From JABJJH01 sp047631095 (GTDB lineage: Bacteria > Pseudomonadota > Alphaproteobacteria > UBA8366 > GCA-2717185), in contig JBLHZD010000045.1 of the NCBI GenBank assembly GCA_047631095.1, positions 1 through 17,494 of the forward strand: 17,494 nucleotides of DNA. Direction: 5' to 3'. Below, piece by piece: positions 7,442 through 14,576 of this stretch (the stretch's first letter is position 1; each line of letters starts with the position of its first letter). The notes below the pieces were generated by a model. The model was not told the origin of the DNA, made no database searches, and was given only the letters and a program-made list of their open reading frames with translations. Both the position numbers and the translations under genes were made by a program.

Positions 7442-7510
7442 TTAGAACAGAACACAGCTCACCAATAGACCCAAAAATATGAAGACGAACATTTGAATTA
7501 AATAAGGCAT
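7442..7510 (-). CDS. Possible 22-residue hydrophobic peptide with lipobox
   Basis: Between pgeF and the lipoprotein gene the minus strand encodes MPYLIQMFVFIFLGLLVSC followed by VLF and a stop. It is almost entirely hydrophobic, long enough for one membrane span, and contains LVSC, a perfect lipobox. It ends 7 nt before the lipoprotein ATG at 7434 and overlaps the alternative GTG start at 7455. No strong Shine-Dalgarno is seen (GTCAAG directly upstream). It could be a real small membrane peptide, a translational coupling device, a relic signal peptide, or chance. Confidence 0.3.
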   Translation of the reverse strand: MPYLIQMFVFIFLGLLVSCVLF

Positions 7511-7543
7511 CTTGACTGGTTGTTTCAAATATTTCGAAGGGAT

Positions 7544-8344
7544 TCAAGAGCCCGTTAGCGCAATGGCGGATAATCCGCGACCGTAATCCGGCTCACCGCG
7601 ATGCGTCGCGCGACGATAGCTGTAAAATAATTCGGGCGCGCCATACGTATCCTGGGCGACATGCTCTATCCCGCCCAGCGACATCCCCTCCAGAGATTGG
7701 CGGACGAAACCAGTCAGATCGAACATATGATGGGCGGCTTTTTGAGAGGGTGTGAAAAAACGCGCATTGTCAGCTGAATTTTCCAGGAAAGGCGCCGGGA
7801 ATTCTGGTCCGACTTCGTAGGAGGCTTGCGCAATCGCAGGCCCAATCGCGGCATGAATGTTTTTTCGCTCGGCGCCCAGATCGCACATCGCCGTCACGGT
7901 CGCCTCCAAGACTCCCGATACGGCGCCCTTCCAGCCGGAATGCGCCGCGCCAATTATTTTGTTTTGCGAATCCGCAAAGAGTACGGGAACGCAGTCCGCG
8001 GTCAGGATCCCCAATACAACGCCCGGCGCCGCAGTCACCATGGCGTCGGCTTGCGGCGCGGGATCGTCAAACACCCCATCGCGCGCCACAGTCACCACGG
8101 TTGCGCTATGGACTTGATACAACGTGCGCAGCGCGCTCAAAGGCAACCCAAAGGAATCCATAGCGCGTTTGCGGTTTTCCGCAACATTGTCGCGACTGTC
8201 ATCTGAACCGAATCCAACGTTCAGGCCTTTATATATACCATCGCTTACACCGCCCTTTCGGGTGAAAAACCCATGGCTTATTTCACCCCCACCAAAGCCC
8301 GCGGCTTGAATCGTCTTTATCGAATCCGGCGCAAGAGGGGCCAT
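7544..8344 (-). CDS. pgeF: Peptidoglycan editing factor (laccase-domain, YfiH/DUF152 family)
   Basis: PgeF homologues remove misincorporated residues (such as L-Ser in place of L-Ala) from peptidoglycan precursors; older annotations call them polyphenol oxidases or laccases. This protein has 266 residues, the normal length. The metal/active-site residues are present: His79 in LYQVHSATV, Cys118 in LTADCVPVLF and His135 in GAAHSGWKG. The N-terminal FFTRKGGVSDG..GLNVGFGSDD segment is also typical. There is no signal peptide, so it acts in the cytosol on precursors. Its ATG overlaps the stop codon of the upstream methyltransferase by one base (TGATG), indicating coupled translation within the envelope operon. 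Confidence 0.95.
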   Translation of the reverse strand: MAPLAPDSIKTIQAAGFGGGEISHGFFTRKGGVSDGIYKGLNVGFGSDDSRDNVAENRKRAMDSFGLPLSALRTLYQVHSATVVTVARDGVFDDPAPQADAMVTAAPGVVLGILTADCVPVLFADSQNKIIGAAHSGWKGAVSGVLEATVTAMCDLGAERKNIHAAIGPAIAQASYEVGPEFPAPFLENSADNARFFTPSQKAAHHMFDLTGFVRQSLEGMSLGGIEHVAQDTYGAPELFYSYRRATHRGEPDYGRGLSAIALTGS

Positions 8345-9456
8345 CAGGCGAATTCCTCATCAAATCCCGGAAGCGGGGCCGCACCATTGCGCGCAACGCC
8401 AAACGCCTTGAACAGGACGCCCATTTGCGCCGGGTCGCTCAAGCGCTGATGCGCTGTCATTATCGCTTGCGTCTGAGCCGTCGACGCCGATTTCATCAGC
8501 ATTTCCATCCGCACCCCAAGGCCTAGTCGGGTCAAAAACGCCCCTTGCCCAACGGGCCCCTGACAACGCGCCAAATCGCCAATCGAGCGCCGCAGATCCG
8601 CGAAATTTACATGAACCGTCAAATCCGCCTCCCCGGGCGTTTGCAGGACATCGTGAAACGCATGTCGGCGCACTGCTTGCAGACTATCGCCCCGACCGCC
8701 GTCATGACCATAGTCAATGAAGAGCGCCGCGCCGCCATCCTCGGCGATGCGCTCGCCAATCGCGCGGCTGATCGTGAGGGCGGCGGGTTGAATTTCAACG
8801 ACCTCGCCAAGCGCCGCCTCATCGTATTGGGAGGCCGATTTAGAGAGTAGAAACAGCGCGGGCGTTGGCCCCGGCGCCAGGATCAAACCAAGGCCGCCAT
8901 CGCGATCCGCAAGACCAACAAGGCGTTCCCGCCAGCCTTGCGCCGTTTGTTCGAACTGGTGCGCGGGCAAGGCGTCGAAAAATTCATTGGCGACGACGAT
9001 GCACGGTCCCGCTGGAATTTGATCAAATCCGTCGCGCCACGACACATCGCGCCAGGCGACGGCGCCGCGTGATAGCGCGTCGCGTTGGATTTTACGCAGG
9101 CGGGGGCTTGTTTCCACCATTTGCAGCTGCGCGGCGCTGCGAAAGCCCGGAACAACCGAGGCCGCCCGCAAGGCGTCTACAATCAACGTTCCCCGTCCTG
9201 GACCAATCTCCACCAGGTTAAACGGATCCGGACGACCTAACCTGTCCCATACATCCGCGCACCACAGCCCAATCAATTCACCGAACATCTGGCTGATTTC
9301 CGGCGCGGTGATGAAATCACCCGCCGCGCCAAAGGGCTCCTGTTTCATATAATATCCGTGCTCGGGATGGCCTAACGCCTCGGCCATGAAATCAGCGACC
9401 GTCATTGGGCCGTGCAGCGCAATCCGTTTGGCGAGCAAGCGGGCCAGCACGTTCAT
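8344..9456 (-). CDS. SAM-dependent methyltransferase, MidA/NDUFAF7 family (DUF185)
   Basis: Family members include the mitochondrial complex I assembly factor NDUFAF7, which methylates an Arg of a complex I subunit. The bacterial target is not established; a similar role in NADH dehydrogenase assembly is inference. The protein has 370 residues from the ATG at 9456 (MNVLARLLAKRI). Family blocks are GPMTVADFMAEALGHPEHGYY (16-36), GDFITAPEISQMFGE (46-60), the SAM-binding loop LVEIGPGRGT (81-90) and a later VVANEFFDALPAHQF segment with the conserved NEF-DALP motif. The frame is open 29 codons further upstream, but ATGA overlap with the lgt stop (9453-9456) and family alignment support the shorter form. 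It lies between lgt and pgeF in a tight operon. Confidence 0.92.
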   Translation of the reverse strand: MNVLARLLAKRIALHGPMTVADFMAEALGHPEHGYYMKQEPFGAAGDFITAPEISQMFGELIGLWCADVWDRLGRPDPFNLVEIGPGRGTLIVDALRAASVVPGFRSAAQLQMVETSPRLRKIQRDALSRGAVAWRDVSWRDGFDQIPAGPCIVVANEFFDALPAHQFEQTAQGWRERLVGLADRDGGLGLILAPGPTPALFLLSKSASQYDEAALGEVVEIQPAALTISRAIGERIAEDGGAALFIDYGHDGGRGDSLQAVRRHAFHDVLQTPGEADLTVHVNFADLRRSIGDLARCQGPVGQGAFLTRLGLGVRMEMLMKSASTAQTQAIMTAHQRLSDPAQMGVLFKAFGVARNGAAPLPGFDEEFA

Positions 9457-10250
9457 CGCGACGCCAGGACGTCCCGGGTTTTCGCGCGCCAGATCAGATA
9501 GCTGCCCAGCGCCAGCATGGGCAACGACAGCCATTGTCCCCACGTGGTTGAAAAGGTGAGCAGCCCAATATGCGCGTCCGGCTCACGCACCAGCTCCACC
9601 GTCATCCGCGCCAACGCATAGCCGCACAGGAAAACGCCGGTGGTCAGGCCCGGCCGAAAACGAGCGCGCCCAAGGGCCGCTATGACCGCCAGAATGATAA
9701 ACAAAACCAAGCCTTCCAACGCGGCTTCATAAAGCTGGCTGGGATGGCGCGGCACAGGCCCGCCACGCGGAAACACCACGCCCCACGGTAAATCGGTCGG
9801 TCGGCCCCAGAGCTCGCCGTTGATAAAATTCGCGATCCGCCCCAGAAATAGCCCGATCGGCGTCGCCGCAGCGACGATATCCGTCAGACCGAGAAACATG
9901 ATCTTGTGGCGGCGCGCGAACAACACCATCGCGGTGATAACGCCCAGCAACCCGCCATGAAAGGACATGCCGCCGTGCCACATTTGCGGAATTTCCAACG
10001 GATGCGCGAAAAAATAACCCGGCTGGTAGAAAAAGACATATCCCAGACGCCCACCCAGGATGATGCCCATTGTCGCCCACACCAGGAAATCATCAAACTG
10101 TTCCGGCGTTACGAGCTTCGGGTCCCGGCGCGCCAGCCATATCCCGTATCGCCAGGCGCCAATCAAGCCAAAGACATAGGCCAGCGCATACCAGCGCAAT
10201 GCGAAGGGGCCGATTTGGAATATGATGGGGTCGATATTGGGAAAATCCAT
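9453..10250 (-). CDS. lgt: Prolipoprotein diacylglyceryl transferase
   Basis: Lgt transfers diacylglycerol from phosphatidylglycerol to the lipobox Cys of prolipoproteins, the first step of lipoprotein maturation in the inner membrane. The 265 residues contain about seven hydrophobic segments. Conserved motifs are RWYALAY (19-25), GGRLGYVFFY (66-75), HGGMSFHGG (92-100), the Lgt signature GRIANFINGELWGRP (137-151) and RHPSQLYEA (168-176) with the functional Tyr. The ATG at 10250 lies 6 nt after the hldD stop, with no strong Shine-Dalgarno, so coupling to hldD translation is likely. Its presence is consistent with the probable lipoprotein encoded at the operon end. Confidence 0.97.
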   Translation of the reverse strand: MDFPNIDPIIFQIGPFALRWYALAYVFGLIGAWRYGIWLARRDPKLVTPEQFDDFLVWATMGIILGGRLGYVFFYQPGYFFAHPLEIPQMWHGGMSFHGGLLGVITAMVLFARRHKIMFLGLTDIVAAATPIGLFLGRIANFINGELWGRPTDLPWGVVFPRGGPVPRHPSQLYEAALEGLVLFIILAVIAALGRARFRPGLTTGVFLCGYALARMTVELVREPDAHIGLLTFSTTWGQWLSLPMLALGSYLIWRAKTRDVLASR

Positions 10251-10256
10251 GGCGGC

Positions 10257-11240
10257 TTACCGATGCGGGTCATTGGTGGCGAGGAAATCCTGAATATAGC
10301 GCCGCACGCCTTCTTCCAGATTTGTCGGCGGCTGCGAATACCCGGCCTCGCGCAGTCGGGCCATATCAGCTTGGGTGTAATATTGATAATGCGCGCGGAT
10401 GTTGGCCGGCGTATCGATAAACTGAAGACGCTCCGGCGCCTCCATCGCCGCGAAACAGGCGCGCGCCAGATCGGCGAAGCTGCGCGCTTGTCCCGTTCCA
10501 ACATTAAAAACGCCGTTGGCGGACGGCGTGTCGAGAAGCCACAACATTATATCGACACAATCGCCAACCCAGACAAAATCCCGCAACTGACCACCATCTT
10601 CATAATCAGGATGGTGGGAGCGAAATAAACGCGCGCCGCCGGTGTCCCTAATCTGCTCGAACAATTGAACCACAAGGCTTCGCTGGCCGCCTTTGTGATA
10701 TTCGTTCGGGCCATACACGTTAAAAAATTTCAAGCCGGCCCATTGCGGCGGATGAACGCCCGCAGCGGCCAGTGTCACGGCGTTCAAATCAAACGCCAGC
10801 TTCGACCAACCATAGAGATTTTGCGGCTTCAGCGCGGCCAGCGCCACCGCGTCGTTGTCATCGGTAAATCCGTTTGCGCCATCCCCATACGTCGCAGCGG
10901 ACGATGCGTATATCAGGCGAATGTCGTTGGACGCGCACCAGCGCCACAACTTGAGTGAGTAATCGAGATTATTGTCGAGGATGAAATCCGCATTGGTCTC
11001 TACCGTAGACGAAGACGCGCCCATATGCAGGATCGCCGTCACCGCATCGCCGTGCTGCGCCAGCCAGTCAAACAATTCTTCCGGCGCAATTCGTTCCGCG
11101 ACGTTGTGTTTTCGAAGGTTGGCTTCCTTTTCAGGTGAATCGATCCAGTCGCACACGATGACGGGCTGATCACCGCGCGCACACAGCGCGCCCACCAGAT
11201 AAGAGCCAATGAAGCCGGCGCCGCCGGTAACGACGATCAT
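10257..11240 (-). CDS. hldD: ADP-L-glycero-D-manno-heptose 6-epimerase
   Basis: HldD (RfaD) converts ADP-D-glycero- to ADP-L-glycero-beta-D-manno-heptose, the donor for the LPS inner core. It is an extended short-chain dehydrogenase of 327 residues. Motifs are TGGAGFIGS (5-13, nucleotide-binding Rossmann loop), HMGASSSTVETN (72-83), YASSAATYGDG (111-121), the catalytic YGWSK (Tyr143, Lys147), FFNVYGPNEYHKG, and FVWVGDCVD followed by GVFNVGTG. The ATG at 11240 has only a weak GGA upstream. It is the first gene of the minus-strand envelope operon and diverges from ubiK. Other heptose genes (gmhA, gmhB, hldE) are not in the window. Confidence 0.96.
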   Translation of the reverse strand: MIVVTGGAGFIGSYLVGALCARGDQPVIVCDWIDSPEKEANLRKHNVAERIAPEELFDWLAQHGDAVTAILHMGASSSTVETNADFILDNNLDYSLKLWRWCASNDIRLIYASSAATYGDGANGFTDDNDAVALAALKPQNLYGWSKLAFDLNAVTLAAAGVHPPQWAGLKFFNVYGPNEYHKGGQRSLVVQLFEQIRDTGGARLFRSHHPDYEDGGQLRDFVWVGDCVDIMLWLLDTPSANGVFNVGTGQARSFADLARACFAAMEAPERLQFIDTPANIRAHYQYYTQADMARLREAGYSQPPTNLEEGVRRYIQDFLATNDPHR

Positions 11241-11290
11241 GGGAAATCCACACTTTCAATTGCCGCAAATATACCTTTGAACATGGACTT

Positions 11291-11320
11291 CTTATAGGCG
11301 AGGCGTGCGCAGCCCCGCAA
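11291..11320 (-). promoter_or_regulatory. Possible promoter of the hldD operon
   Basis: The minus strand shows TTGCGG (11320-11315) and TATAAG (11296-11291) separated by 18 nt, in the 159-nt divergent gap between hldD and ubiK. The -10 element matches 5/6 and the -35 3/6. It would give a leader of about 45 nt. No equally good promoter was found for ubiK in the other direction. Confidence 0.4.
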
Positions 11321-11399
11321 GAAGGGTTGCATCAAGCGCCAGTTTTGACCATATCCATAAGGATCGCCGCTAGGATTACCACTGGTACAGGAGCAGGCT

Positions 11400-11732
11400 A
11401 TGCAGACTGAAAACAAACTATTTGACGATTTGGCGCGGGTCGCCAATGGCGCAATGGGCGCGTTAACCGGCGCGCGTAGTGAGGTCGAGACTCTGGTCAA
11501 GGCGCGTCTTGAGCGGCTGTTGTCCGATATGGATCTCGTAACGCGGGACGAATTTGAAGCGGTCAAGGCCGTGGCTGCAAAGGCCCGCGAAGAGCAAGAA
11601 GCGCTAATGGCGCGTGTGGCGACGCTGGAAGCGGCGTTAACGAAACAGCCTGCACGCGCGTCGCGGACAAAGGCGCACGCCAAATCCCCCGCCAAGCCGA
11701 AATCAACCGCGACACCATCAAGCAAGGCGTAA
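11400..11732 (+). CDS. ubiK: Ubiquinone biosynthesis accessory factor UbiK (BMFP domain)
   Basis: UbiK-type proteins assist ubiquinone biosynthesis, acting with the lipid-binding factor UbiJ in E. coli. The family was earlier called YqiC or BMFP for its membrane-fusogenic coiled coil. Here there are 110 residues. The N-terminal amphipathic region is LFDDLARVANGAMGALTGAR (about 8-27). A coiled coil at about 30-85 includes the hallmark LERLLSDMDLVTRDEFEAVK and the heptad segment MARVATLEAAL. The tail is low-complexity and rich in Lys, Ala, Pro and Ser. AGGAG at 11389-11393 lies six nt before the ATG. It diverges from hldD. The Lys/Ala tail is longer than in E. coli YqiC, which is common in alphaproteobacteria. 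Confidence 0.88.
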   Translation: MQTENKLFDDLARVANGAMGALTGARSEVETLVKARLERLLSDMDLVTRDEFEAVKAVAAKAREEQEALMARVATLEAALTKQPARASRTKAHAKSPAKPKSTATPSSKA

Positions 11733-11977
11733 CGCCAAAACCAGGGCCCTGCGTGTTCAGCGCCGCGCTTCGGGCCTGTGGATAGACTTGAAGAACATTC
11801 TGGATTTTTACAACAAATCTCTTGCGTCTGGAGAATCCCGATGGCAATCTAGGTGTTGTGGTCAACTGGAGGGCTATACCACAACATATCGTGTTTCGTG
11901 GCCGCCCGTAAAATTTTGACCGCCTGTGATTCCCGGGCTTACGCCGGGTCATGAAGTATCCGCTGGAGAATGCGACG
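11733..11977 (+). other. 245-nt intergenic region between ubiK and the YbjN-like gene
   Basis: No credible protein-coding frame was found. The region contains a perfect 10-nt palindrome CAGGGCCCTG soon after the ubiK stop, without a T-run, and a 9-bp inverted repeat at 11854-11886. It also has a short CCCGG/CCGGG pair near 11935-11950. It probably holds the promoter of the YbjN-like and proC genes, but no clear -35/-10 pair was recognised. A small RNA cannot be excluded. Confidence 0.4.
11854..11886 (+). repeat. 9-bp perfect inverted repeat, candidate operator or RNA hairpin
   Basis: TGTTGTGGT (11854-11862) and ACCACAACA (11878-11886) are exact reverse complements separated by 15 nt. It lies about 90 nt before the YbjN-like start. 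A protein-binding dyad or a transcript hairpin are both possible; no T-run follows, so it is not an intrinsic terminator. Confidence 0.5.
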
Positions 11978-12481
11978 ATGACCGCAGTGACGGCCGATTT
12001 CAATGATTCCTATAATAACCCGCTCGACATTATGGAAGAGATCGTTCAGGCCAATGAATGGCCACACGACCGGTCTGGCGAGGAAGAATTGCTGGCGGAG
12101 ATTTCCGGCCGGTGGTGCGACTACCGCATGTTCTTCATCTGGCGCGAAGACCTGAACGCGCTGTACTTCACCTGCTCGCTTGATATGAAAACCACGCCGG
12201 ACAAGCGCCGGGCGATTAATGACCTTTTATCTCTGCTGAATGAGCGCATGTGGTTTGGTCACTTCGAAATCTGTTCGGAAAGCGGCACCCCGATGTTTCG
12301 GCATACTCTCTTGACGCGCGGCGCCGTCGCCGTCGCCGTCGAGCAACTGGAAGATTTAGTCGATATCGCCGTCAATGAATGCGAACGCTTCTATCCGTCC
12401 TTCCAATATGTGTTATGGGCGGGATATGACGCGCAACGCGCCGTCGACGCGGCGATGCTTGACCCCGTCGGAGAGGCGTGA
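11978..12481 (+). CDS. YbjN domain-containing protein
   Basis: The 167-residue protein has the pattern of alphaproteobacterial YbjN-domain proteins: NPLDIMEEIVQANEWPHDR near the N-terminus, then alternating strands (RWCDYRMFFIWREDLNALYFTCSLDM), KRRAINDLLSLLNERMWFGHFEI and the C-terminal helix NECERFYPSFQYVLWAG. The domain is related in fold to the type III secretion chaperone family; its biochemical role is unknown, though E. coli YbjN affects motility, stress and cell division phenotypes. I choose the ATG at 11978 because GGAG lies nine nt upstream; an in-frame ATG at 11951 has only a weak site. proC starts 4 nt after its stop, so the two are very likely one transcription unit. Confidence 0.85.
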   Translation: MTAVTADFNDSYNNPLDIMEEIVQANEWPHDRSGEEELLAEISGRWCDYRMFFIWREDLNALYFTCSLDMKTTPDKRRAINDLLSLLNERMWFGHFEICSESGTPMFRHTLLTRGAVAVAVEQLEDLVDIAVNECERFYPSFQYVLWAGYDAQRAVDAAMLDPVGEA

Positions 12482-12485
12482 AGCT

Positions 12486-13316
12486 ATGGCGAATACGCAA
12501 ACCCTGACGCGCCCGTTATTGTTGGCGGGCTGTGGCAAAATGGGCGGCGCCATGCTGGCCGGCTGGCGGAAAAGCGGCATCACGGCGGCGGGCGTTATTG
12601 TGGTAGAGCCCATGGCCGCGCCCGATTTCGCCAACAACGACGATGTTGAAATCGTCGCCTCGCCGGATGACATTCCCGCCAGCGTCAATCCCGAAGTCGT
12701 CGTCTTCGCCGTCAAACCCCAACAAATGGATAGTGTCGCACCCGCCTATGCGCGGTTCGTCAAACCGGAAACCGTCTTTCTGTCGATTGCGGCGGGCAAG
12801 ACCATTGGCTATTTCGAAAACCACCTGGGCAGCGGCGCCGCTATCGTGCGCGCCATGCCAAACACGCCGGCCGCGATTGGACAGGGCATTACCGTCACCT
12901 GCCCAAACGCCAATGTCTCCACCGATCAAAACGGGTTGTGCGAAGCCTTGATGAAATCCGTCGGCGACGCTGTTTCCGTCGAAGACGAAAACCTGATCGA
13001 CGCAGTGACGGCGCTATCAGGCGGCGGTCCGGCTTATGTCTTTTTGTTGATCGAGTGCCTGACCGAAGCCGGCGTGCAATCGGGATTGCCCCGCGACCTC
13101 GCCGCAAAACTATCACTAGCGACGGTGGCTGGATCCGGGCAATTAGCCCTGACCAGCGATGAGGCGCCCGCAATCCTTCGCAAAAATGTCACCAGCCCCG
13201 GCGGCACCACGTTGGAGGCGCTGAACGTTCTTATGGCGGAAGACGGGTTGCAGCCCTTGCTCACCAAAGCCATCGCCGCCGCCACCGCGCGGAGCCAGGA
13301 ACTGGCCGCCGGTTAG
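12486..13316 (+). CDS. proC: Pyrroline-5-carboxylate reductase
   Basis: ProC reduces 1-pyrroline-5-carboxylate to L-proline with NAD(P)H, the last step of proline synthesis, in the cytosol. From the ATG at 12486 it has 276 residues, the usual length. Motifs are LLLAGCGKMGGAMLAGW (11-27, Rossmann glycine motif), FAVKPQQMD, RAMPNTPAAIGQG (the conserved NTP loop), ALSGGGPAYVFLLIECLTEA (the proC signature around GSGPAY) and VTSPGGTTLEAL near the C-terminus. The frame extends upstream into the YbjN-like gene without family similarity. The start is supported by a GAGAGG nine nt before the ATG and a 4-nt gap after the upstream stop. An intrinsic terminator follows at once. Confidence 0.97.
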   Translation: MANTQTLTRPLLLAGCGKMGGAMLAGWRKSGITAAGVIVVEPMAAPDFANNDDVEIVASPDDIPASVNPEVVVFAVKPQQMDSVAPAYARFVKPETVFLSIAAGKTIGYFENHLGSGAAIVRAMPNTPAAIGQGITVTCPNANVSTDQNGLCEALMKSVGDAVSVEDENLIDAVTALSGGGPAYVFLLIECLTEAGVQSGLPRDLAAKLSLATVAGSGQLALTSDEAPAILRKNVTSPGGTTLEALNVLMAEDGLQPLLTKAIAAATARSQELAAG

Positions 13317-13317
13317 A

Positions 13318-13340
13318 GCCTTTCGGGTTAAGGCGTTTTT
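13318..13340 (+). terminator. Intrinsic terminator of proC
   Basis: GCCTT-TCGGGTT-AAGGC (13318-13334) can form a 5-bp stem with a 7-nt loop and is followed, after one G, by TTTTT (13336-13340). It begins two nt after the proC stop and overlaps the stop codon of the converging hydrolase gene. The stem is short, so strength is uncertain, but the position is as expected. Confidence 0.55.
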
Positions 13341-14455
13341 GGCGCCGACAAAAATTCCAGCAACAATCGGGTCACGGCTTCGGGCTGTTCCTGCTGCACC
13401 CAATGTCCTGCGCCTTCAATTAAATGCCGGTCCGTCATATTGGCGCAGGCGGTATCGCGCATAGCATCGAAAGCGCCCGGCCGTTGATGAACGCCCCAAT
13501 CACTGGCGCCGGCGATAAAGCAGGCGGGGATTTCAATTTTTTGTCCGGCATATTCACACAAGGCCGCATTTTGGGCGCCACTGGTTCCACACCGATACCA
13601 CTGCAACCCACCCTGAAATCCGATCCGCCCATAAGCTTCCGCATAGACCGCCAAATCGCGATCCGGCAACCAAGCGCAGTTTGCAATTTCCGCGGCGGAT
13701 GGCATGTTCGGCGCGACCGTTTCCGCCATCGTGCAATCCCGGTCCATAATGTAATAGGTCGGCATCTTGGCCAATTCTTCCGCCGTCCAGGATTCAAGCG
13801 GGTACGGTTTATTCTCCGGCCAGTCGGCGCTTTTATGGTGATAGTACGCGCGCAGTAAATCATGTACGCTCTGGCTGCAATACTGCATATCGTCATTGGC
13901 AGGTCGCGTTGAATAGTACCCGTGATAATGTTTGCGCGGTCGTTCCAACGCCGCCAGCGCATCGTGAATTTCGACACCCGGTTTCGCCGCCGTCGCGGGC
14001 GGACCGGCGAAGGGCGCGCTCATCAGCGTAACGGTTTGAAACAAATCAGCGCGCATCAAGGCGCAATACGCCGCCACCGAAGATCCGAAATCATGACCCA
14101 CCACGCCCGCGAAGGCGTTCCGGTTCAACGCTGTCGCCAACGCGCCGATATCCGCCACGAGATTGGGAATCTCGAACGACGCCAGATCGCCATCGTAATC
14201 GCCGTCCCATCCGGTCGTGCGGCCGTAGCCCCGCTGATCCGGCGCGATCACATGATATCCCGCCGCCGCCAGCGGCCCCATGACCTTGCGCCAGCTATAA
14301 GCCAGTTCTGGAAAACCATGCAGCAGCATCAAGGCGGGCCGGGCGCTGTCCCCGTATCCCGCCTCCAGAACATGCATATCGAGGCCGTTGACGTTCTCGA
14401 TCACACGCGCCCGAATACCGCTGGGCAACACATCCTTGGATAGCGGATCCATCAT
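13328..14455 (-). CDS. Alpha/beta hydrolase, epoxide hydrolase-like
   Basis: The 375-residue protein shows the epoxide hydrolase branch of the alpha/beta hydrolase fold: oxyanion motif HGFPE (46-50), PDQRGYGRT (72-80), and the nucleophile elbow GHDFGSSVA (120-128) with Asp122 rather than Ser. A cap domain covers about 145-285 and contains candidate ring-opening tyrosines (YY at 180-181, Tyr287). The charge relay Asp is near 319 (GASDWG) and the catalytic base is His351 (GAGHWVQQEQP). An Asp nucleophile also occurs in haloalkane and fluoroacetate dehalogenases, but HGFPE and the cap tyrosines favour epoxides. The substrate is unknown. GGGAGG lies just before tandem ATGs at 14455 and 14452. It diverges from an LLM oxidoreductase, a plausible functional partner (inference). 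Confidence 0.88.
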   Translation of the reverse strand: MMDPLSKDVLPSGIRARVIENVNGLDMHVLEAGYGDSARPALMLLHGFPELAYSWRKVMGPLAAAGYHVIAPDQRGYGRTTGWDGDYDGDLASFEIPNLVADIGALATALNRNAFAGVVGHDFGSSVAAYCALMRADLFQTVTLMSAPFAGPPATAAKPGVEIHDALAALERPRKHYHGYYSTRPANDDMQYCSQSVHDLLRAYYHHKSADWPENKPYPLESWTAEELAKMPTYYIMDRDCTMAETVAPNMPSAAEIANCAWLPDRDLAVYAEAYGRIGFQGGLQWYRCGTSGAQNAALCEYAGQKIEIPACFIAGASDWGVHQRPGAFDAMRDTACANMTDRHLIEGAGHWVQQEQPEAVTRLLLEFLSAPKTP

Positions 14456-14521
14456 CGGCCCTCCCCTTTTTGCATATTTCTAGTCCGGCGAAACATAAAC
14501 CATGCTGGCGTCCCCGGCTAA

Positions 14522-14546
14522 TTTGCGGGACAATCGTTACCGCAAA
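14522..14546 (+). repeat. 7-bp perfect inverted repeat, candidate operator
   Basis: TTTGCGG (14522-14528) and CCGCAAA (14540-14546) are exact reverse complements with 11 nt between. The dyad lies in the 121-nt divergent gap between the epoxide hydrolase-like gene and the first LLM gene, 30 nt before the LLM ATG. The centre-to-centre spacing of 18 nt would suit a dimeric regulator; a leader hairpin is the alternative. Confidence 0.5.
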
Positions 14547-14576
14547 CCACTGTCGATCTTAAGGGAGAATATCGCA

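Noticed and set aside
9457..9543. 29-codon N-terminal extension of the MidA-like methyltransferase
   Set aside because: It overlaps the end of lgt, and the ATGA overlap at 9453-9456 plus family start favour the shorter protein.
11237..11725. Minus-strand open frame of 162 codons covering ubiK
   Set aside because: Antisense to ubiK, Ser/Ala/Arg-rich shadow; ubiK has a good ribosome-binding site and family sequence.
11745..11760. GC palindrome CAGGGCCCTG after ubiK as terminator
   Set aside because: A continuous 10-nt palindrome leaves no loop, and no T-run follows.
14502..14576. 25-codon N-terminal extension of the first LLM protein
   Set aside because: The LLM barrel begins at MKFGWLTL; the extension covers the candidate operator and the Shine-Dalgarno site.
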